DNA of 64,000 nt from Huaxiibacter chinensis (lineage in GTDB: Bacteria; Pseudomonadota; Gammaproteobacteria; Enterobacterales; Enterobacteriaceae). Positions within the stretch are counted from its first letter, which is position 1, and each line of letters starts with the position of its first letter. Below are positions 1-10,053 of this stretch, one piece after another. The position numbers were made by a program, and so were the translations under genes. Below the pieces are notes generated by a model. The model was not told the DNA's origin, made no database searches, and worked only from the letters and a program-made list of their open reading frames with translations. The DNA is taken from NCBI RefSeq assembly GCF_022171985.1, contig NZ_JAJVHF010000007.1, positions 1 to 64,000 of the forward strand, written 5' to 3'.

Positions 1-3000
1 GGCCAGAGCACGGCAGGCAATCCTGTCTCCATCAGCCACGACGTCACCGTCGATCTGGCGACCGTTGCCATCAGCGTCAACGCCATTGCGGGCGACGACG
101 TGATCAACGCGGCAGAAAAAGGCGCGGATCTGGTACTGAGTGGTAGCACATCCTACGTGGAAGAGAACCGGACCGTCAGCATTGCTTTCGGTGGCAAAAT
201 CTATACCGCGAAAGTGGATGCGGACGGCAACTGGACGGCGACTGTGCCGTCGGCAGATCTGGCGGGCCTGAAGGATGGCGATGCCAGCGTGCAGGTCAGC
301 GTGTCTAATGTGAACGGCAACAGCGCTTCGGCGGGCCGTGAATACAGCGTGGACGCCACTGCCCCGACGGTGACCATCGACACGATTGCGGCGGATAACG
401 TGATTAATGGCGATGAAGCGGCTGCGGGTATTGCGATTGCCGGGACCACGACGGCTGAAGTCGGACAGACGATAAGCGTGACGCTGGGCGGTAAGTCTTA
501 TACCGCTCAGGTACAGCAGGGCGGGACCTGGAGCGTGAACGTTCCGTCAACCGATCTGGCCGCGCTGGCGGATAACGGTTACACCGTACAGGTGAGCGTG
601 AACGATGCGGCAGGCAACCCGGGCAGTGCGGATAAAGCCATCACCCTGGATACCACGCCACCGGTCATCCGCTTTAATACCGTGGCGGGCGATGATGTGA
701 TCAATAGCGTTGAGCATAGTCAGGCTCACATTATTAGCGGTACGGCGACCGGTGCGTCAGTGGGCGATAAGCTGGTGATTACCCTGGGCGACAAACAGTA
801 CACCACTACCGTCGATGCGGCGGGCAACTGGAGCGTAGGCGTGCCTGCCAGCACCATTTCGGCTCTGGCTGAGGGGACGGTGACCATCAGTGCCACGCTG
901 ACCGACAGTGCAGGCAACAGCAGCACACAGACGCACGATGTCGTGGTGAATACGGCGGCGGTGTCACTCACCGTGGCCACCGTTAGCGGCGACGATGTTA
1001 TCAACGCGGCAGAAGCGGGCAGTGGGCTGGATATCACCGGTTCGAGCTCGCAGTTTGCCAGTGGAACTCAGGTGACGGTCACCCTGAATGGGAAGTCCTA
1101 CACCGCCACTATCCAGAGCGATGGTAGCTGGAAGACTACCGTTCCGGCAGCGGACGTGGCCGGACTGGCGGATGGCGCGCAGTATCAGGTGTCGGTTTCG
1201 GCGCAGGACAGTGCGGGCAACAGCGCGTCTGCCACTCACGGTATCAGCGTTGATACCACCGCGCCGGTTGTCAGCATTGCCACGCTTTCAGGCGATGACA
1301 TGTTGAATGCCGCAGAAGCACAGCAGCCATTGACCGTGCGGGGGTCTACCAGTGCGGAAGCCGGGCAGAGCGTAACGGTCACGCTGGGTGGCAAAAATTA
1401 CACCGCGACAGTGGCGAATGATGGTACCTGGACGCTCGACGTACCGGCAACCGATCTCGCTTCACTGAATCAGGGAGCGTTAACGGTGACCGCGTCGGTC
1501 AACGATAAGGCGGGTAACAACGGCCAGACCACGCACACCCTCACGGTGGATACGGTGGCGCCAACCGTCACCATTAATACCGTGGCGGGCGACGATATTA
1601 TCAACAACACGGAGCAACTGGCGGGACAGACCATCCGTGGGACGACGAGCGCTGAGCAGGGCCAGACGGTGGTCTTGACGTTCAACGGTCATGACTATCA
1701 GGCAACTGTGCAAGCCGACGGGACGTGGTCGGTGTTTATCGCCGGACGTGATTTCCTGGGACTCAGTGACAACGATTACACCCTGACGGCGAGCGTTAGC
1801 GATAAAGCCGGTAACCCGGGCAGTACCACGCATGACGTGACGCTCAGCGGTGATGTACCGACCCTGAGTATTGACACCTTTGCCCAGGACGACATCGTCA
1901 GTGCCGCAGAACATGGCACGCCGCTGGTGATCGGCGGGACGACCGACGCGCCTGCGGGCCAGACGGTCACCCTGACCCTGAATGGCAAAACCTACACGGC
2001 GACGGTGCAAAACGACGGGCGCTGGAGTTATACCCTGGGCAGCGCAGATGTCACCGCTCTGGCTGATGGCGGTTCATATGTGATTCACGCCGAAGTGAGC
2101 AATACGATTGGGAATAGCATCACGGCTGACCACACGGTCACCGTCGATCTGACGCCGCCATCAATGGGCATCAGCATTGATGCGTTGCAAAACGATACTG
2201 GACTGAGCGCCAGCGATTTCATCACCAACGACAGCCAGGTGGTGGTGAACGGATCTCTGACCGCCCAGCTCGGGAATAACGAGAAAGCGCAGATTAGCCT
2301 TGATGGTGGTGTGACCTGGAGTGACCTGACGGTAACCGGCACCCAGTGGCGTTACACCGATGGCCGCACCTTGACTGACGGAACCTGGCAGTATCAGGTT
2401 CGCGTTATCGATAATGCGGGCAACATTGGTGCGACCGACAGCCAGAATGTGGTGGTTGATTTGACGGTGCCAGCGGTATCGACCATTACGGTGGATTCGG
2501 TAAGCCAGGATACGGGGCTGTCTGGCAGCGACTTTATTACCAGCGACAACCAGATAACCCTTAAAGGCACGCTGGGGGCGGCGCTCGGTAACCGGGATCA
2601 TGCCCAGATAAGCCTGGACGGGGGAGCAACCTGGTTGGATGTGAATGTCAGTGGGCTGACCTGGACCTATGTCGATGGACGCACGCTGAATGACGGTGAT
2701 TACAACTATCAGCTGCGGGTGATTGACGACGCGGGCAACATCAGCGCGACCACGCAGCAGGTGGTGACAATTGACACTGTTGCGCCAGATGCCAGCAAAA
2801 CGGTCTCTATCGACAGCATCAGCGACGACACCGGCTTAAGTAACAGTGACTTCATCACTAACGATACGTCGCTCACGCTGCACGGTTCATTGGGCGCCAC
2901 GCTGGCTGACGGCGAACATGTGCAGATCAGTCTGGACGGCGGCACCAGCTGGCAAAACGTCACGGTGATCGGCAATAGCTGGTACTACGCCGACGGTCGT

Positions 3001-6000
3001 ACCCTGGAAAACCAGATATACGACTACTGGGTGCGGGTGATTGATACCGCCGGAAATGTGGGCGCGTCGGCGCATCAGCAGGTGACGGTAGATACCGTTG
3101 CGCCTGACGCCGCTATCACCGTTAGCGTGGATAACATCACCGTCGATACCGGCTTTGATAATAATGACTTCCTGACCAGCGAAACCTCTTACACGCTGAA
3201 CGGAACGTTGGGCGCGGCGCTGGGCAATAATGAATTTGTCCAGGTAAGCATGGACGGCGGCGTGACCTGGGTAACTGCCACCGTCAGCGGCACGACCTGG
3301 CGCTATGCGGATACCCGGACGTTGACCGACGGTGACTATACCTATCAGGTTCGCGTTGTGGATCAGGCGGGTAACGTCGGTTCCACCACCTCGCAGGTGG
3401 TCACCGTCGATACGCAGGCTCCGCAGTATGGCATCACGATTGATGCCATTAGCGAAGACACCGGGCAATCTGGTAGCGATTTCATTACCAATGACACGAC
3501 GTTGACGGTGAACGGTACGCTGGGCAGCGCCCTGGCGAGTGATGAGCGCGTGCAAATCAGTCTGGACGGTGGGGCGACCTGGATTGATACGACGGTAAAC
3601 AATACGCAGTGGAGTTACACCGATACCCGTACGTTGACGGACGGCGATTACACCTATCAGGTACGCATCGTCGATGAAGCGGGGAATGTCGGGTCGACCT
3701 CTCAGCAGGTTGTGACGGTCGATACCACACCGCCAGCGACCCAGGGCACCGTGGTGAGCTACACCGATCTCGACGGCGAGCGCCAGGGCGAGTTCGCCGC
3801 GTCCGTCGCCACCGATGACACCACTCCGTTAATTAACGGCACGCTGAACCAGGCGCTGGCCGAGGGTGAAATCGCCGAACTGTATCGCGATGGCGTTTTG
3901 CTGGGTCAGGTAACGATGAACGGGGCGACCAGCTGGTACTTCCAGGATAGCGGGCTGGCCGATGGTCATCACACCTACATCCTGCGCGTAACAGACCTGG
4001 CGGGTAACTCGACTGATTCAGATGACTTCGTGCTGAAAGTGGATACCAGCGAGCCGACCACGACGGCCATCATTACCGGACAGACTACGGCAGACACCAC
4101 GCCAATTCTGAGCGGGACGGTTTCGGCGGAACTGACTAACGGTGAATATCTGGTGGTGACCCTGAACGGTAAAACCTATACCTCCGAAACCGGCGGTGCG
4201 GTCGTTGTCGACCCGGATCACAATACCTGGTATCTGCAAATCCCTGACGGTGATGCGCTGGGGGTGAACAGCTACAACGTCACCGCACAGGTGAAAAGCA
4301 GCGCAGGTAACGGCAACACAACCGGCATTGCCACCGGCAGTTTGACCGTCGGGACTGAATCGGTGAATACCGACTGGGCAAGCGGCACGGCCAATCTGAA
4401 TAACTCGACGATGACACTGGGTCTGAATAGCGAGGGTCTGTGGAATATCATTACTAACGGGAAATCCTATTCCAGCAGCGATGCATCGAGCTATGCCGGG
4501 ACCACGTTAACCAACACGCGCGGGTACTATCTGGTCAGCCAGACGACGGCCGACTTTGACCGTAACGGCACGGCGGATGTTTTCGGTACCGAGAACACTT
4601 ACGGCGGCTCAACGCAGGTGATGTGGACCTACAACGGCACCAGCTACACCGCCAGTCAGCTGGCGATGGGCACCACCATCTGGTATGGCGGCGTGATCGC
4701 GTACGACAAAACCGGTGACGGCTATCTGGATCTGGCTTATGGCGACGCGGGGATGGACTCCCTGACCTATCTGGTGAACAACAAAGGTACCTTAACGCCG
4801 GATGGCACCGGGGGTGAAGGCGGGTTCTACGGGCAGTTTGACTCCGGACGTGAAATCTCCGGCGTCGACCTGAACAACGACGGTACAGTGGACATCGTTC
4901 AGCACACTAACCGCAGCGGCGCGTACTCCATGACCGTGATTAACAACAACGGCAATGGCACGCTCTCTGTCGGACAGAACCTGACCAACGTGTTTGTGGT
5001 GAACACCGCCAACTCGACGACCGCGGCGTCGATGACTTGGGCTGACTTCAACGGTGATGGTTACATGGATCTGTATCTTGGCAGCAGCTATGGCAATAAC
5101 GGCGGGGTGATCTACTACAACGACGGGACGGGCCAGCTGTCTACCACCAAGAGCGCAGTGGAAGCGTCAAACGCCACCGCAGGCTATCTGTCGGCGGCCG
5201 TTGACTGGAACGGTGATGGTCAAATGGACATTATCAAGTTCAGCACCTACAGCGGGTCCCAGACGGCCACCCTGTTCACCAACGGAGGCAATGGCGCCAC
5301 GTGGACGCCGACGCAATTAGCGTCCGGACTGGTGAACGTCACGGGTATCGCCGCCCTGGATTACAACTGGGATGGCACGCAAGATCTGCTGGTCTCGCAG
5401 TTGAATGGCAAAGTGGTTTATGTGCAGAACAATCAAACCATCGAAGAGGGTACCGCCATGCACCTGCGTATCGTCGATAGCGAAGGGATCAACAGCTACT
5501 ACGGTAACACCGTGAATCTGTATAACGCGGCCGGTGTGTTGGTGGCCTCCCAGATTATCAACGCTCAGTCAGGTGTTGGGGTGAACGACAGCTCTGCGCT
5601 GGTCAGTTTCTACGGGTTAAATCCGGACGAAACCTATACGGCAGAGATTGTGAAGATCACCAACGGCGCTTCCGCCAACGTCACCTGGGACGGTCTTGAA
5701 GCGGGTAACGGTAAAGAGGGCTATGTGCTTACTGCCGAAGCCGCGACGGGAGGCCACAGCGGCACGATTACCGGTACGGGCTATAACGACACCTTTATCG
5801 CGGATGAAGGGACCTATACCTATAACGGTTCAGGCGGCTGGACGACCACCTCCGACCATGATACCTGGAGCAATACGGGTGGAATGGACGTGGTGGACTA
5901 CCGGAATGCCACCTCCGGCGTCACGGTTGATTTGAGCCTCAGCACCGCGCAGGACACCGGGTTTAATACTACGACCCTGGTGAACATTGAGGGCGTTGCG

Positions 6001-6477
6001 GGATCGAATTTTAACGACGTGTTCACTGGCAACAGCGGTGATAACCAGTTCGAAGGACGAGGGGGCAATGACATCTTCAACATCGGCAGTGGCGGTCATG
6101 ACACTCTGCTTTACAAGTTGATCAACGCCTCCGATGCCACGGGTGGAAACGGTAGCGATGTCGTGAATGGCTTTACCGTGGGGACCTGGGAAGGAACGGC
6201 TGATACGGACAGGATTGATCTGCGTGACCTCTTATCTGGCAGCGGCTATACCGGGACCGGTTCTGCGAGTTACGTTAATGGCGTCGCCACCCTGGACAGC
6301 AGTGCAGGGGATATCACCGACTACATTCGCGTGGTGCAGAATGGCAGTAATACCGAGATCCAGATCGACCGTGACGGAACAGGCGCTCAGTTTGATCCGA
6401 CCACCGTCGTGACCTTGAACGGCGTACAAACCGATCTGGCCACCTTGCTGGCTAACCATCAACTGTTAATTGCGTAA
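1..6477 (+). CDS. Giant BapA/LapA-type repetitive adhesin (3' part; 5' end outside window)
   Basis: The reading frame is open from base 1, so this is the C-terminal 2158 residues of a larger surface protein; no start codon in the window is meaningful. It has about seven Ig-like repeats of ~99 residues (marker G-D-D-V-I-N), then five of ~105 residues (marker S-D-F-I-T), then two diverged repeats. Next come six FG-GAP/VCBS-like D-x-N-x-D-G segments (DFDRNGTADVF, DFNGDGYMDLY and similar) that probably bind calcium. The C-terminus has an RTX-like G-G-N-D-I-F motif and ends like a type I secretion target domain. Such proteins are exported in one step and mediate cell-cell adhesion and biofilm formation. 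The ABC and fusion-protein genes directly downstream fit this. The bapA name is by analogy only. Confidence 0.9.
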   Translation, partial: GQSTAGNPVSISHDVTVDLATVAISVNAIAGDDVINAAEKGADLVLSGSTSYVEENRTVSIAFGGKIYTAKVDADGNWTATVPSADLAGLKDGDASVQVSVSNVNGNSASAGREYSVDATAPTVTIDTIAADNVINGDEAAAGIAIAGTTTAEVGQTISVTLGGKSYTAQVQQGGTWSVNVPSTDLAALADNGYTVQVSVNDAAGNPGSADKAITLDTTPPVIRFNTVAGDDVINSVEHSQAHIISGTATGASVGDKLVITLGDKQYTTTVDAAGNWSVGVPASTISALAEGTVTISATLTDSAGNSSTQTHDVVVNTAAVSLTVATVSGDDVINAAEAGSGLDITGSSSQFASGTQVTVTLNGKSYTATIQSDGSWKTTVPAADVAGLADGAQYQVSVSAQDSAGNSASATHGISVDTTAPVVSIATLSGDDMLNAAEAQQPLTVRGSTSAEAGQSVTVTLGGKNYTATVANDGTWTLDVPATDLASLNQGALTVTASVNDKAGNNGQTTHTLTVDTVAPTVTINTVAGDDIINNTEQLAGQTIRGTTSAEQGQTVVLTFNGHDYQATVQADGTWSVFIAGRDFLGLSDNDYTLTASVSDKAGNPGSTTHDVTLSGDVPTLSIDTFAQDDIVSAAEHGTPLVIGGTTDAPAGQTVTLTLNGKTYTATVQNDGRWSYTLGSADVTALADGGSYVIHAEVSNTIGNSITADHTVTVDLTPPSMGISIDALQNDTGLSASDFITNDSQVVVNGSLTAQLGNNEKAQISLDGGVTWSDLTVTGTQWRYTDGRTLTDGTWQYQVRVIDNAGNIGATDSQNVVVDLTVPAVSTITVDSVSQDTGLSGSDFITSDNQITLKGTLGAALGNRDHAQISLDGGATWLDVNVSGLTWTYVDGRTLNDGDYNYQLRVIDDAGNISATTQQVVTIDTVAPDASKTVSIDSISDDTGLSNSDFITNDTSLTLHGSLGATLADGEHVQISLDGGTSWQNVTVIGNSWYYADGRTLENQIYDYWVRVIDTAGNVGASAHQQVTVDTVAPDAAITVSVDNITVDTGFDNNDFLTSETSYTLNGTLGAALGNNEFVQVSMDGGVTWVTATVSGTTWRYADTRTLTDGDYTYQVRVVDQAGNVGSTTSQVVTVDTQAPQYGITIDAISEDTGQSGSDFITNDTTLTVNGTLGSALASDERVQISLDGGATWIDTTVNNTQWSYTDTRTLTDGDYTYQVRIVDEAGNVGSTSQQVVTVDTTPPATQGTVVSYTDLDGERQGEFAASVATDDTTPLINGTLNQALAEGEIAELYRDGVLLGQVTMNGATSWYFQDSGLADGHHTYILRVTDLAGNSTDSDDFVLKVDTSEPTTTAIITGQTTADTTPILSGTVSAELTNGEYLVVTLNGKTYTSETGGAVVVDPDHNTWYLQIPDGDALGVNSYNVTAQVKSSAGNGNTTGIATGSLTVGTESVNTDWASGTANLNNSTMTLGLNSEGLWNIITNGKSYSSSDASSYAGTTLTNTRGYYLVSQTTADFDRNGTADVFGTENTYGGSTQVMWTYNGTSYTASQLAMGTTIWYGGVIAYDKTGDGYLDLAYGDAGMDSLTYLVNNKGTLTPDGTGGEGGFYGQFDSGREISGVDLNNDGTVDIVQHTNRSGAYSMTVINNNGNGTLSVGQNLTNVFVVNTANSTTAASMTWADFNGDGYMDLYLGSSYGNNGGVIYYNDGTGQLSTTKSAVEASNATAGYLSAAVDWNGDGQMDIIKFSTYSGSQTATLFTNGGNGATWTPTQLASGLVNVTGIAALDYNWDGTQDLLVSQLNGKVVYVQNNQTIEEGTAMHLRIVDSEGINSYYGNTVNLYNAAGVLVASQIINAQSGVGVNDSSALVSFYGLNPDETYTAEIVKITNGASANVTWDGLEAGNGKEGYVLTAEAATGGHSGTITGTGYNDTFIADEGTYTYNGSGGWTTTSDHDTWSNTGGMDVVDYRNATSGVTVDLSLSTAQDTGFNTTTLVNIEGVAGSNFNDVFTGNSGDNQFEGRGGNDIFNIGSGGHDTLLYKLINASDATGGNGSDVVNGFTVGTWEGTADTDRIDLRDLLSGSGYTGTGSASYVNGVATLDSSAGDITDYIRVVQNGSNTEIQIDRDGTGAQFDPTTVVTLNGVQTDLATLLANHQLLIA
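61..2158 (+). repeat. Seven ~300-bp in-frame tandem Ig-like repeats (type A)
   Basis: Copies of a GGCGACGATGTGATCAA-like segment recur near 88, 391, 685, 985, 1288, 1585 and 1882, a period of 297-303 bp. Each encodes a ~99-residue domain ending in a D-T/L-T-x-P-like linker. The array probably continues to the left of the window. Confidence 0.85.
2159..3729 (+). repeat. Five ~315-bp in-frame tandem Ig-like repeats (type B)
   Basis: A segment encoding S/N-D-F-I/L-T recurs near 2202, 2517, 2833, 3151 and 3464, a period of about 315 bp (105 residues). Each copy also carries Q-I/V-S-L/M-D-G-G-x-T/S-W and A-G-N-I/V-G/S blocks. This class differs in sequence from the preceding ~300-bp repeats, so the adhesin stalk is a composite of two separately amplified modules. 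Confidence 0.8.
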
Positions 6478-6484
6478 AAACGCC

Positions 6485-6512
6485 GCCGCGAGAGTCTCTC
6501 TCGCGGCTTTTT
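6485..6512 (+). terminator. Intrinsic terminator after the adhesin
   Basis: A 10-bp perfect stem (GCCGCGAGAG / CTCTCGCGGC) with a 3-nt loop and a T5 tract lies 8 bases after the adhesin stop. It separates the adhesin message from the secretion genes, so these probably have a promoter in the next 140 bases or rely on partial read-through. Confidence 0.85.
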
Positions 6513-6653
6513 GCGTTTCTTTACAGTAATACCCATAACCATAGAAAAATTAAGGTATTTTTGCGGGGTTGTTTAGGGATCATTCGATTACTAATCATCC
6601 AACAGGGATATCATTTCGGTGCGTAACGACCGCGCTGAACAGGACGTAGCAAT

Positions 6654-8846
6654 ATGAATACACATCCGCAATACGAATCCTGGCTCCAGGCCATGCTGCT
6701 CGTTGCGAAACATTATCGACTGGACTTTTCACCGGAAAATGTCCGGGTCACTCTCGCTCATCAAAATCAGTCTCCGCGCCAACAGGTGCTGGAGGAGATG
6801 GCGCGCCAGCTTGGGCTAGGCGTCCGCGAAGCGCAGCCTGATGCTGCGTTAATCGATCCCTGGCGCTTGCCCCTTATTGCCGAGTTTACCGGCGGGCAAA
6901 TAGCGGTCATCACTCGCATGGACAGCGAGAAAAATGTGAGCCTGCAGTTTAGCGGAGATGGCGGGCTGGAAACGGTTCTGACGCGTGATGCGCTCGGTGA
7001 ACGGTTAATCAGCTTAAAGGTATTACGCCCGCTGGAATCAACGCCTGACGCTCGCGTGGACGATTACATCAAACCCTACCAGAAGAACTGGTTCTGGCAA
7101 CTGGCTCTGAAAGACTGGCGACGCTACAGCGATATTATGCTGGTTGCGCTGGTGGCTAACGTGCTGGCGCTGTCTGGCATGGTGTTTTCCATGCAGGTTT
7201 ACGATCGTGTGGTGCCGTCTCAGTCCGAGGCCACGCTGTGGGTATTATTTGGCGGCGTGATGATGGCGATTCTCTTCGAATTCATCATGCGTATGCTACG
7301 AGTGCATATTTCTGATGTGATTGGGAAACGGGCAGATCTGCGGATCTCGGAGCGCGTTTTTGCCCACGCACTCCGCATAAAAAACGGCGCGCGTTCAAAA
7401 TCCACAGGATCGTTCATCGCGCAGATTCGCGAGCTGGAGTCCGTTCGTGAATTGATCACCTCGACAACTATCGCGGCAATTTCTGACCTGCCGTTCTTCC
7501 TGTTGTTTGTCTTTATTCTGTGGATGATCGGCGGGCCACTGGTCCTGGTGGTCTTACTCGCCGTGCCTTTGCTGCTGATTCCGGGATTACTGGTGCAACG
7601 GCCTCTTGGCAGACTCTCCAGCGAGGGAATGCGCGAGTCGGCTATCCGCAACGCAACGCTGGTGGAAGCCGTCCAGGGCATTGAAGACATCAAATTAATG
7701 CGTGCGGAGCAACGCTTTCAAAACCAGTGGAACAATACTAATGATGTGGCGGCCAGTGTCGGTATGAAGCAGCGCTGGCTTACCGGGCTATTACTGACCT
7801 GGACACAGGAAGTGCAGTCTATCGTCTACGCCGTGGTGTTGCTGATTGGTAGTTATCTGGTCATCAGTGGCGATATGACAACCGGCGCGCTGGTGGGGAC
7901 CTCCATTCTGGCGTCGCGAACGATTGCGCCACTGTCGCAAATTTCAGGTGTCCTTTCGCGTTGGCAATCGGCGAAGGTGGCGCGAAAAGGGCTGGACGAT
8001 CTGATGCAGCGCCCTATTGACGACCCGCAGCAGGGTAAAAAAGTGCATAAAGCGCATTTGCGCGGGCAGTACGCCTTCGAGAACGTTAGTTTTTATTACG
8101 ATGAGGAAGAGAAACTGACCGTCCTCAACCTCCCGCGTTTAAACATTGCGGCGGGTGAGCGCGTGGCGGTTCTGGGGCGAAATGGTTCGGGAAAGAGCAC
8201 GTTGCTTCAGTTGCTGGCGGGGATGCAGGAGCCTCAGCAGGGCACACTTTTGCTGGACGATGTTGCGATGAGTCATCTTGATCCGGCGGACGTGCGGCGC
8301 GACATGCAACTGCTCAGCCAGCAGGCAAGGCTGTTCTTCGGCTCTGTGCGCGACAACATTATGATGGGCAATCCCCTTGCTACCGACGAAGAGATTCATC
8401 TGGCCCTGGTGAACAGCGGTGCCCTTGAGTTCGTTCGTAAGCAGAAAATGGGCCTGAACTACGTGATCAGTGAGGGTGGGGCCGGATTGTCAGGCGGTCA
8501 GCGTCAGGCGCTGTTACTGGCGCGTGCTTTACTGACGTCCCCCACTATTTTATTGCTGGATGAACCCACCGCCTGGCTTGATGAAGTGAGCGAGAAACAG
8601 TTTATCCAGCATCTTAAGGGCTGGCTTGGTGAGCAGAGGACGCTGGTAGTGGCCACGCATCGCTTGCCCATTCTGGAGCTGGTCGATCGCATCATTGTGC
8701 TCGAAAACGGAAAGGTAGTGATGGACGGGCCGCGCGATGCCATTCTGAATCAGCACGGTATGGCTCCTCAGCAAGCCGCACAGCGAACCGTGACCATGAA
8801 AAAGAATGCACCGGGGACTCGTCCCGTTGAGGAGGGGACGGTATGA
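6654..8846 (+). CDS. Type I secretion ABC transporter (LapB/BapB-like permease-ATPase)
   Basis: 730 residues. Inner-membrane component that powers one-step export of the adhesin. The N-terminal ~140 residues resemble the peptidase-like (C39-like) domain of LapB-type transporters, followed by a transmembrane domain (~150-440) and the ATPase. Walker A is GRNGSGKST at 508-516, the signature LSGGQ at 612-616 and Walker B LLLDEP with D636/E637. It overlaps the fusion-protein gene by 4 bases (ATGA), so translation is probably coupled. A weak ribosome-binding site precedes ATG 6654. The substrate assignment rests on adjacency to the adhesin. Confidence 0.9.
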   Translation: MNTHPQYESWLQAMLLVAKHYRLDFSPENVRVTLAHQNQSPRQQVLEEMARQLGLGVREAQPDAALIDPWRLPLIAEFTGGQIAVITRMDSEKNVSLQFSGDGGLETVLTRDALGERLISLKVLRPLESTPDARVDDYIKPYQKNWFWQLALKDWRRYSDIMLVALVANVLALSGMVFSMQVYDRVVPSQSEATLWVLFGGVMMAILFEFIMRMLRVHISDVIGKRADLRISERVFAHALRIKNGARSKSTGSFIAQIRELESVRELITSTTIAAISDLPFFLLFVFILWMIGGPLVLVVLLAVPLLLIPGLLVQRPLGRLSSEGMRESAIRNATLVEAVQGIEDIKLMRAEQRFQNQWNNTNDVAASVGMKQRWLTGLLLTWTQEVQSIVYAVVLLIGSYLVISGDMTTGALVGTSILASRTIAPLSQISGVLSRWQSAKVARKGLDDLMQRPIDDPQQGKKVHKAHLRGQYAFENVSFYYDEEEKLTVLNLPRLNIAAGERVAVLGRNGSGKSTLLQLLAGMQEPQQGTLLLDDVAMSHLDPADVRRDMQLLSQQARLFFGSVRDNIMMGNPLATDEEIHLALVNSGALEFVRKQKMGLNYVISEGGAGLSGGQRQALLLARALLTSPTILLLDEPTAWLDEVSEKQFIQHLKGWLGEQRTLVVATHRLPILELVDRIIVLENGKVVMDGPRDAILNQHGMAPQQAAQRTVTMKKNAPGTRPVEEGTV

Positions 8847-10018
8847 GTGATTTTTCCCGCTTTAATAGTCGCCTGAAGGAGCCACGTCTGCCCCGCTCCT
8901 CGTGGGTGGCATGGTCACTGTTCGCTCTGTTAGCGGCCTTTGTGACATGGGCCAGCGTTTTCCATCTTGACGAAGTTACGACGGGCAGCGGCAAAGTGAT
9001 CCCCTCTTCCCATGAGCAGGTTATCCAGTCCCTGGAAGGCGGCATCATCCATAAACTGCTGGTACGCGAAGGCGATATTGTCGAGCGCGGACAGCAACTG
9101 GCGCAACTGGACCGGACGAAAACAGAGTCCGGCGTGCTTGAAAGTGAATCTCGCCTGAATGCTGCACTGGCAACGGCTGCCCGCCTGAATGCAGAGGTGA
9201 ATAACAGTGAGTTAGTCTTTCCGGAAGAACTGGATGATGACGCGGAGCTGGTCAAGCAGGAAACCGCGCTCTATCAGTCCCGCCGGGAAAGCCTCGAAAA
9301 AGGACTTGCGGGTCTGCGACAGGGAGCCGCCCTGATTCAGCGCGAGTTAGGCTTAACGCGTCCGCTTGTTACGCAAGGCGCCGCCAGTAAAGTGGAAGTC
9401 CTTCGGCTTGAACGTCAAAAAAACGAGCTGGAGAACAAAATGACGGAGATGCAAAATCAGTACTACGTACGGGCTCGCGAGGAGTTAGCCAAGGCAAATG
9501 CGGAAGTGGAAGCGCAACGTTCGGTGATGAAGGGTCGTGAAGATTCTCTGACTCGCCTGACGTTTAATGCGCCCGTGCGCGGTATTGTAAAAGATATCGA
9601 CGTGACCACCGTCGGTGGTGTGATTCCTCCAAACGGTAAGTTAATGAGTTTGGTGCCTCTTGACGATCAGATGCTGATTGAAGCAAAGATTTCGCCTCGC
9701 GATGTCGCCTTTATCCATCCTGGGCAACAGGCGTTGGTCAAAGTGACGGCCTACGATTACTCCATTTATGGCGGACTCGAGGGGGAAGTGACGATGATCT
9801 CCCCGGATACACTACAGGATGAAGTAAAACGAGACGTTTATTATTACCGGGTCTATATCAGAACGACGAGTAACCATCTGACCAATAAGCAAGGTCAAAC
9901 GTTTCCGGTGTTCCCAGGTATGATCGCGACAGTCGACATCAAAACAGGCAGTAAAACCATTCTCGATTATCTGCTGAAGCCGTTGAACAAAGCGAAAGAA
10001 GCCTTGCGAGAACGTTAA
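8843..10018 (+). CDS. Type I secretion membrane fusion protein (HlyD/LapC family)
   Basis: 391 residues. Periplasmic adaptor linking the ABC transporter to an outer-membrane TolC-like channel. One N-terminal membrane segment (WVAWSLFALLAAFVTWASVF, ~21-40) is followed by a lipoyl-like half motif (E-G-G-I-I), a long coiled-coil hairpin (~95-215, rich in E/L/A/R) and a HlyD-type C-terminal beta domain (FPGMIATVDIKTG). It is the last gene before a terminator. No outer-membrane channel gene follows, so the channel must be upstream of the window or a shared TolC. Confidence 0.92.
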   Translation: MSDFSRFNSRLKEPRLPRSSWVAWSLFALLAAFVTWASVFHLDEVTTGSGKVIPSSHEQVIQSLEGGIIHKLLVREGDIVERGQQLAQLDRTKTESGVLESESRLNAALATAARLNAEVNNSELVFPEELDDDAELVKQETALYQSRRESLEKGLAGLRQGAALIQRELGLTRPLVTQGAASKVEVLRLERQKNELENKMTEMQNQYYVRAREELAKANAEVEAQRSVMKGREDSLTRLTFNAPVRGIVKDIDVTTVGGVIPPNGKLMSLVPLDDQMLIEAKISPRDVAFIHPGQQALVKVTAYDYSIYGGLEGEVTMISPDTLQDEVKRDVYYYRVYIRTTSNHLTNKQGQTFPVFPGMIATVDIKTGSKTILDYLLKPLNKAKEALRER

Positions 10019-10023
10019 AAAAA

Positions 10024-10051
10024 GGGCGGTCGGAAAACCGAGCGCCCTTTT
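10024..10051 (+). terminator. Terminator after the secretion genes
   Basis: GGGCG..CGG, loop AAAA, CCG..CGCCC, then TTTT. The stem has one internal mismatch. It sits between two convergent genes and probably ends the adhesin-secretion message. Confidence 0.7.
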
Positions 10052-10053
10052 GC

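Noticed and set aside
201..3602. Many minus-strand and alternative-frame open frames within the adhesin
   Set aside because: They follow the repeat period and mirror the adhesin's codon bias; none has a signal or family match.
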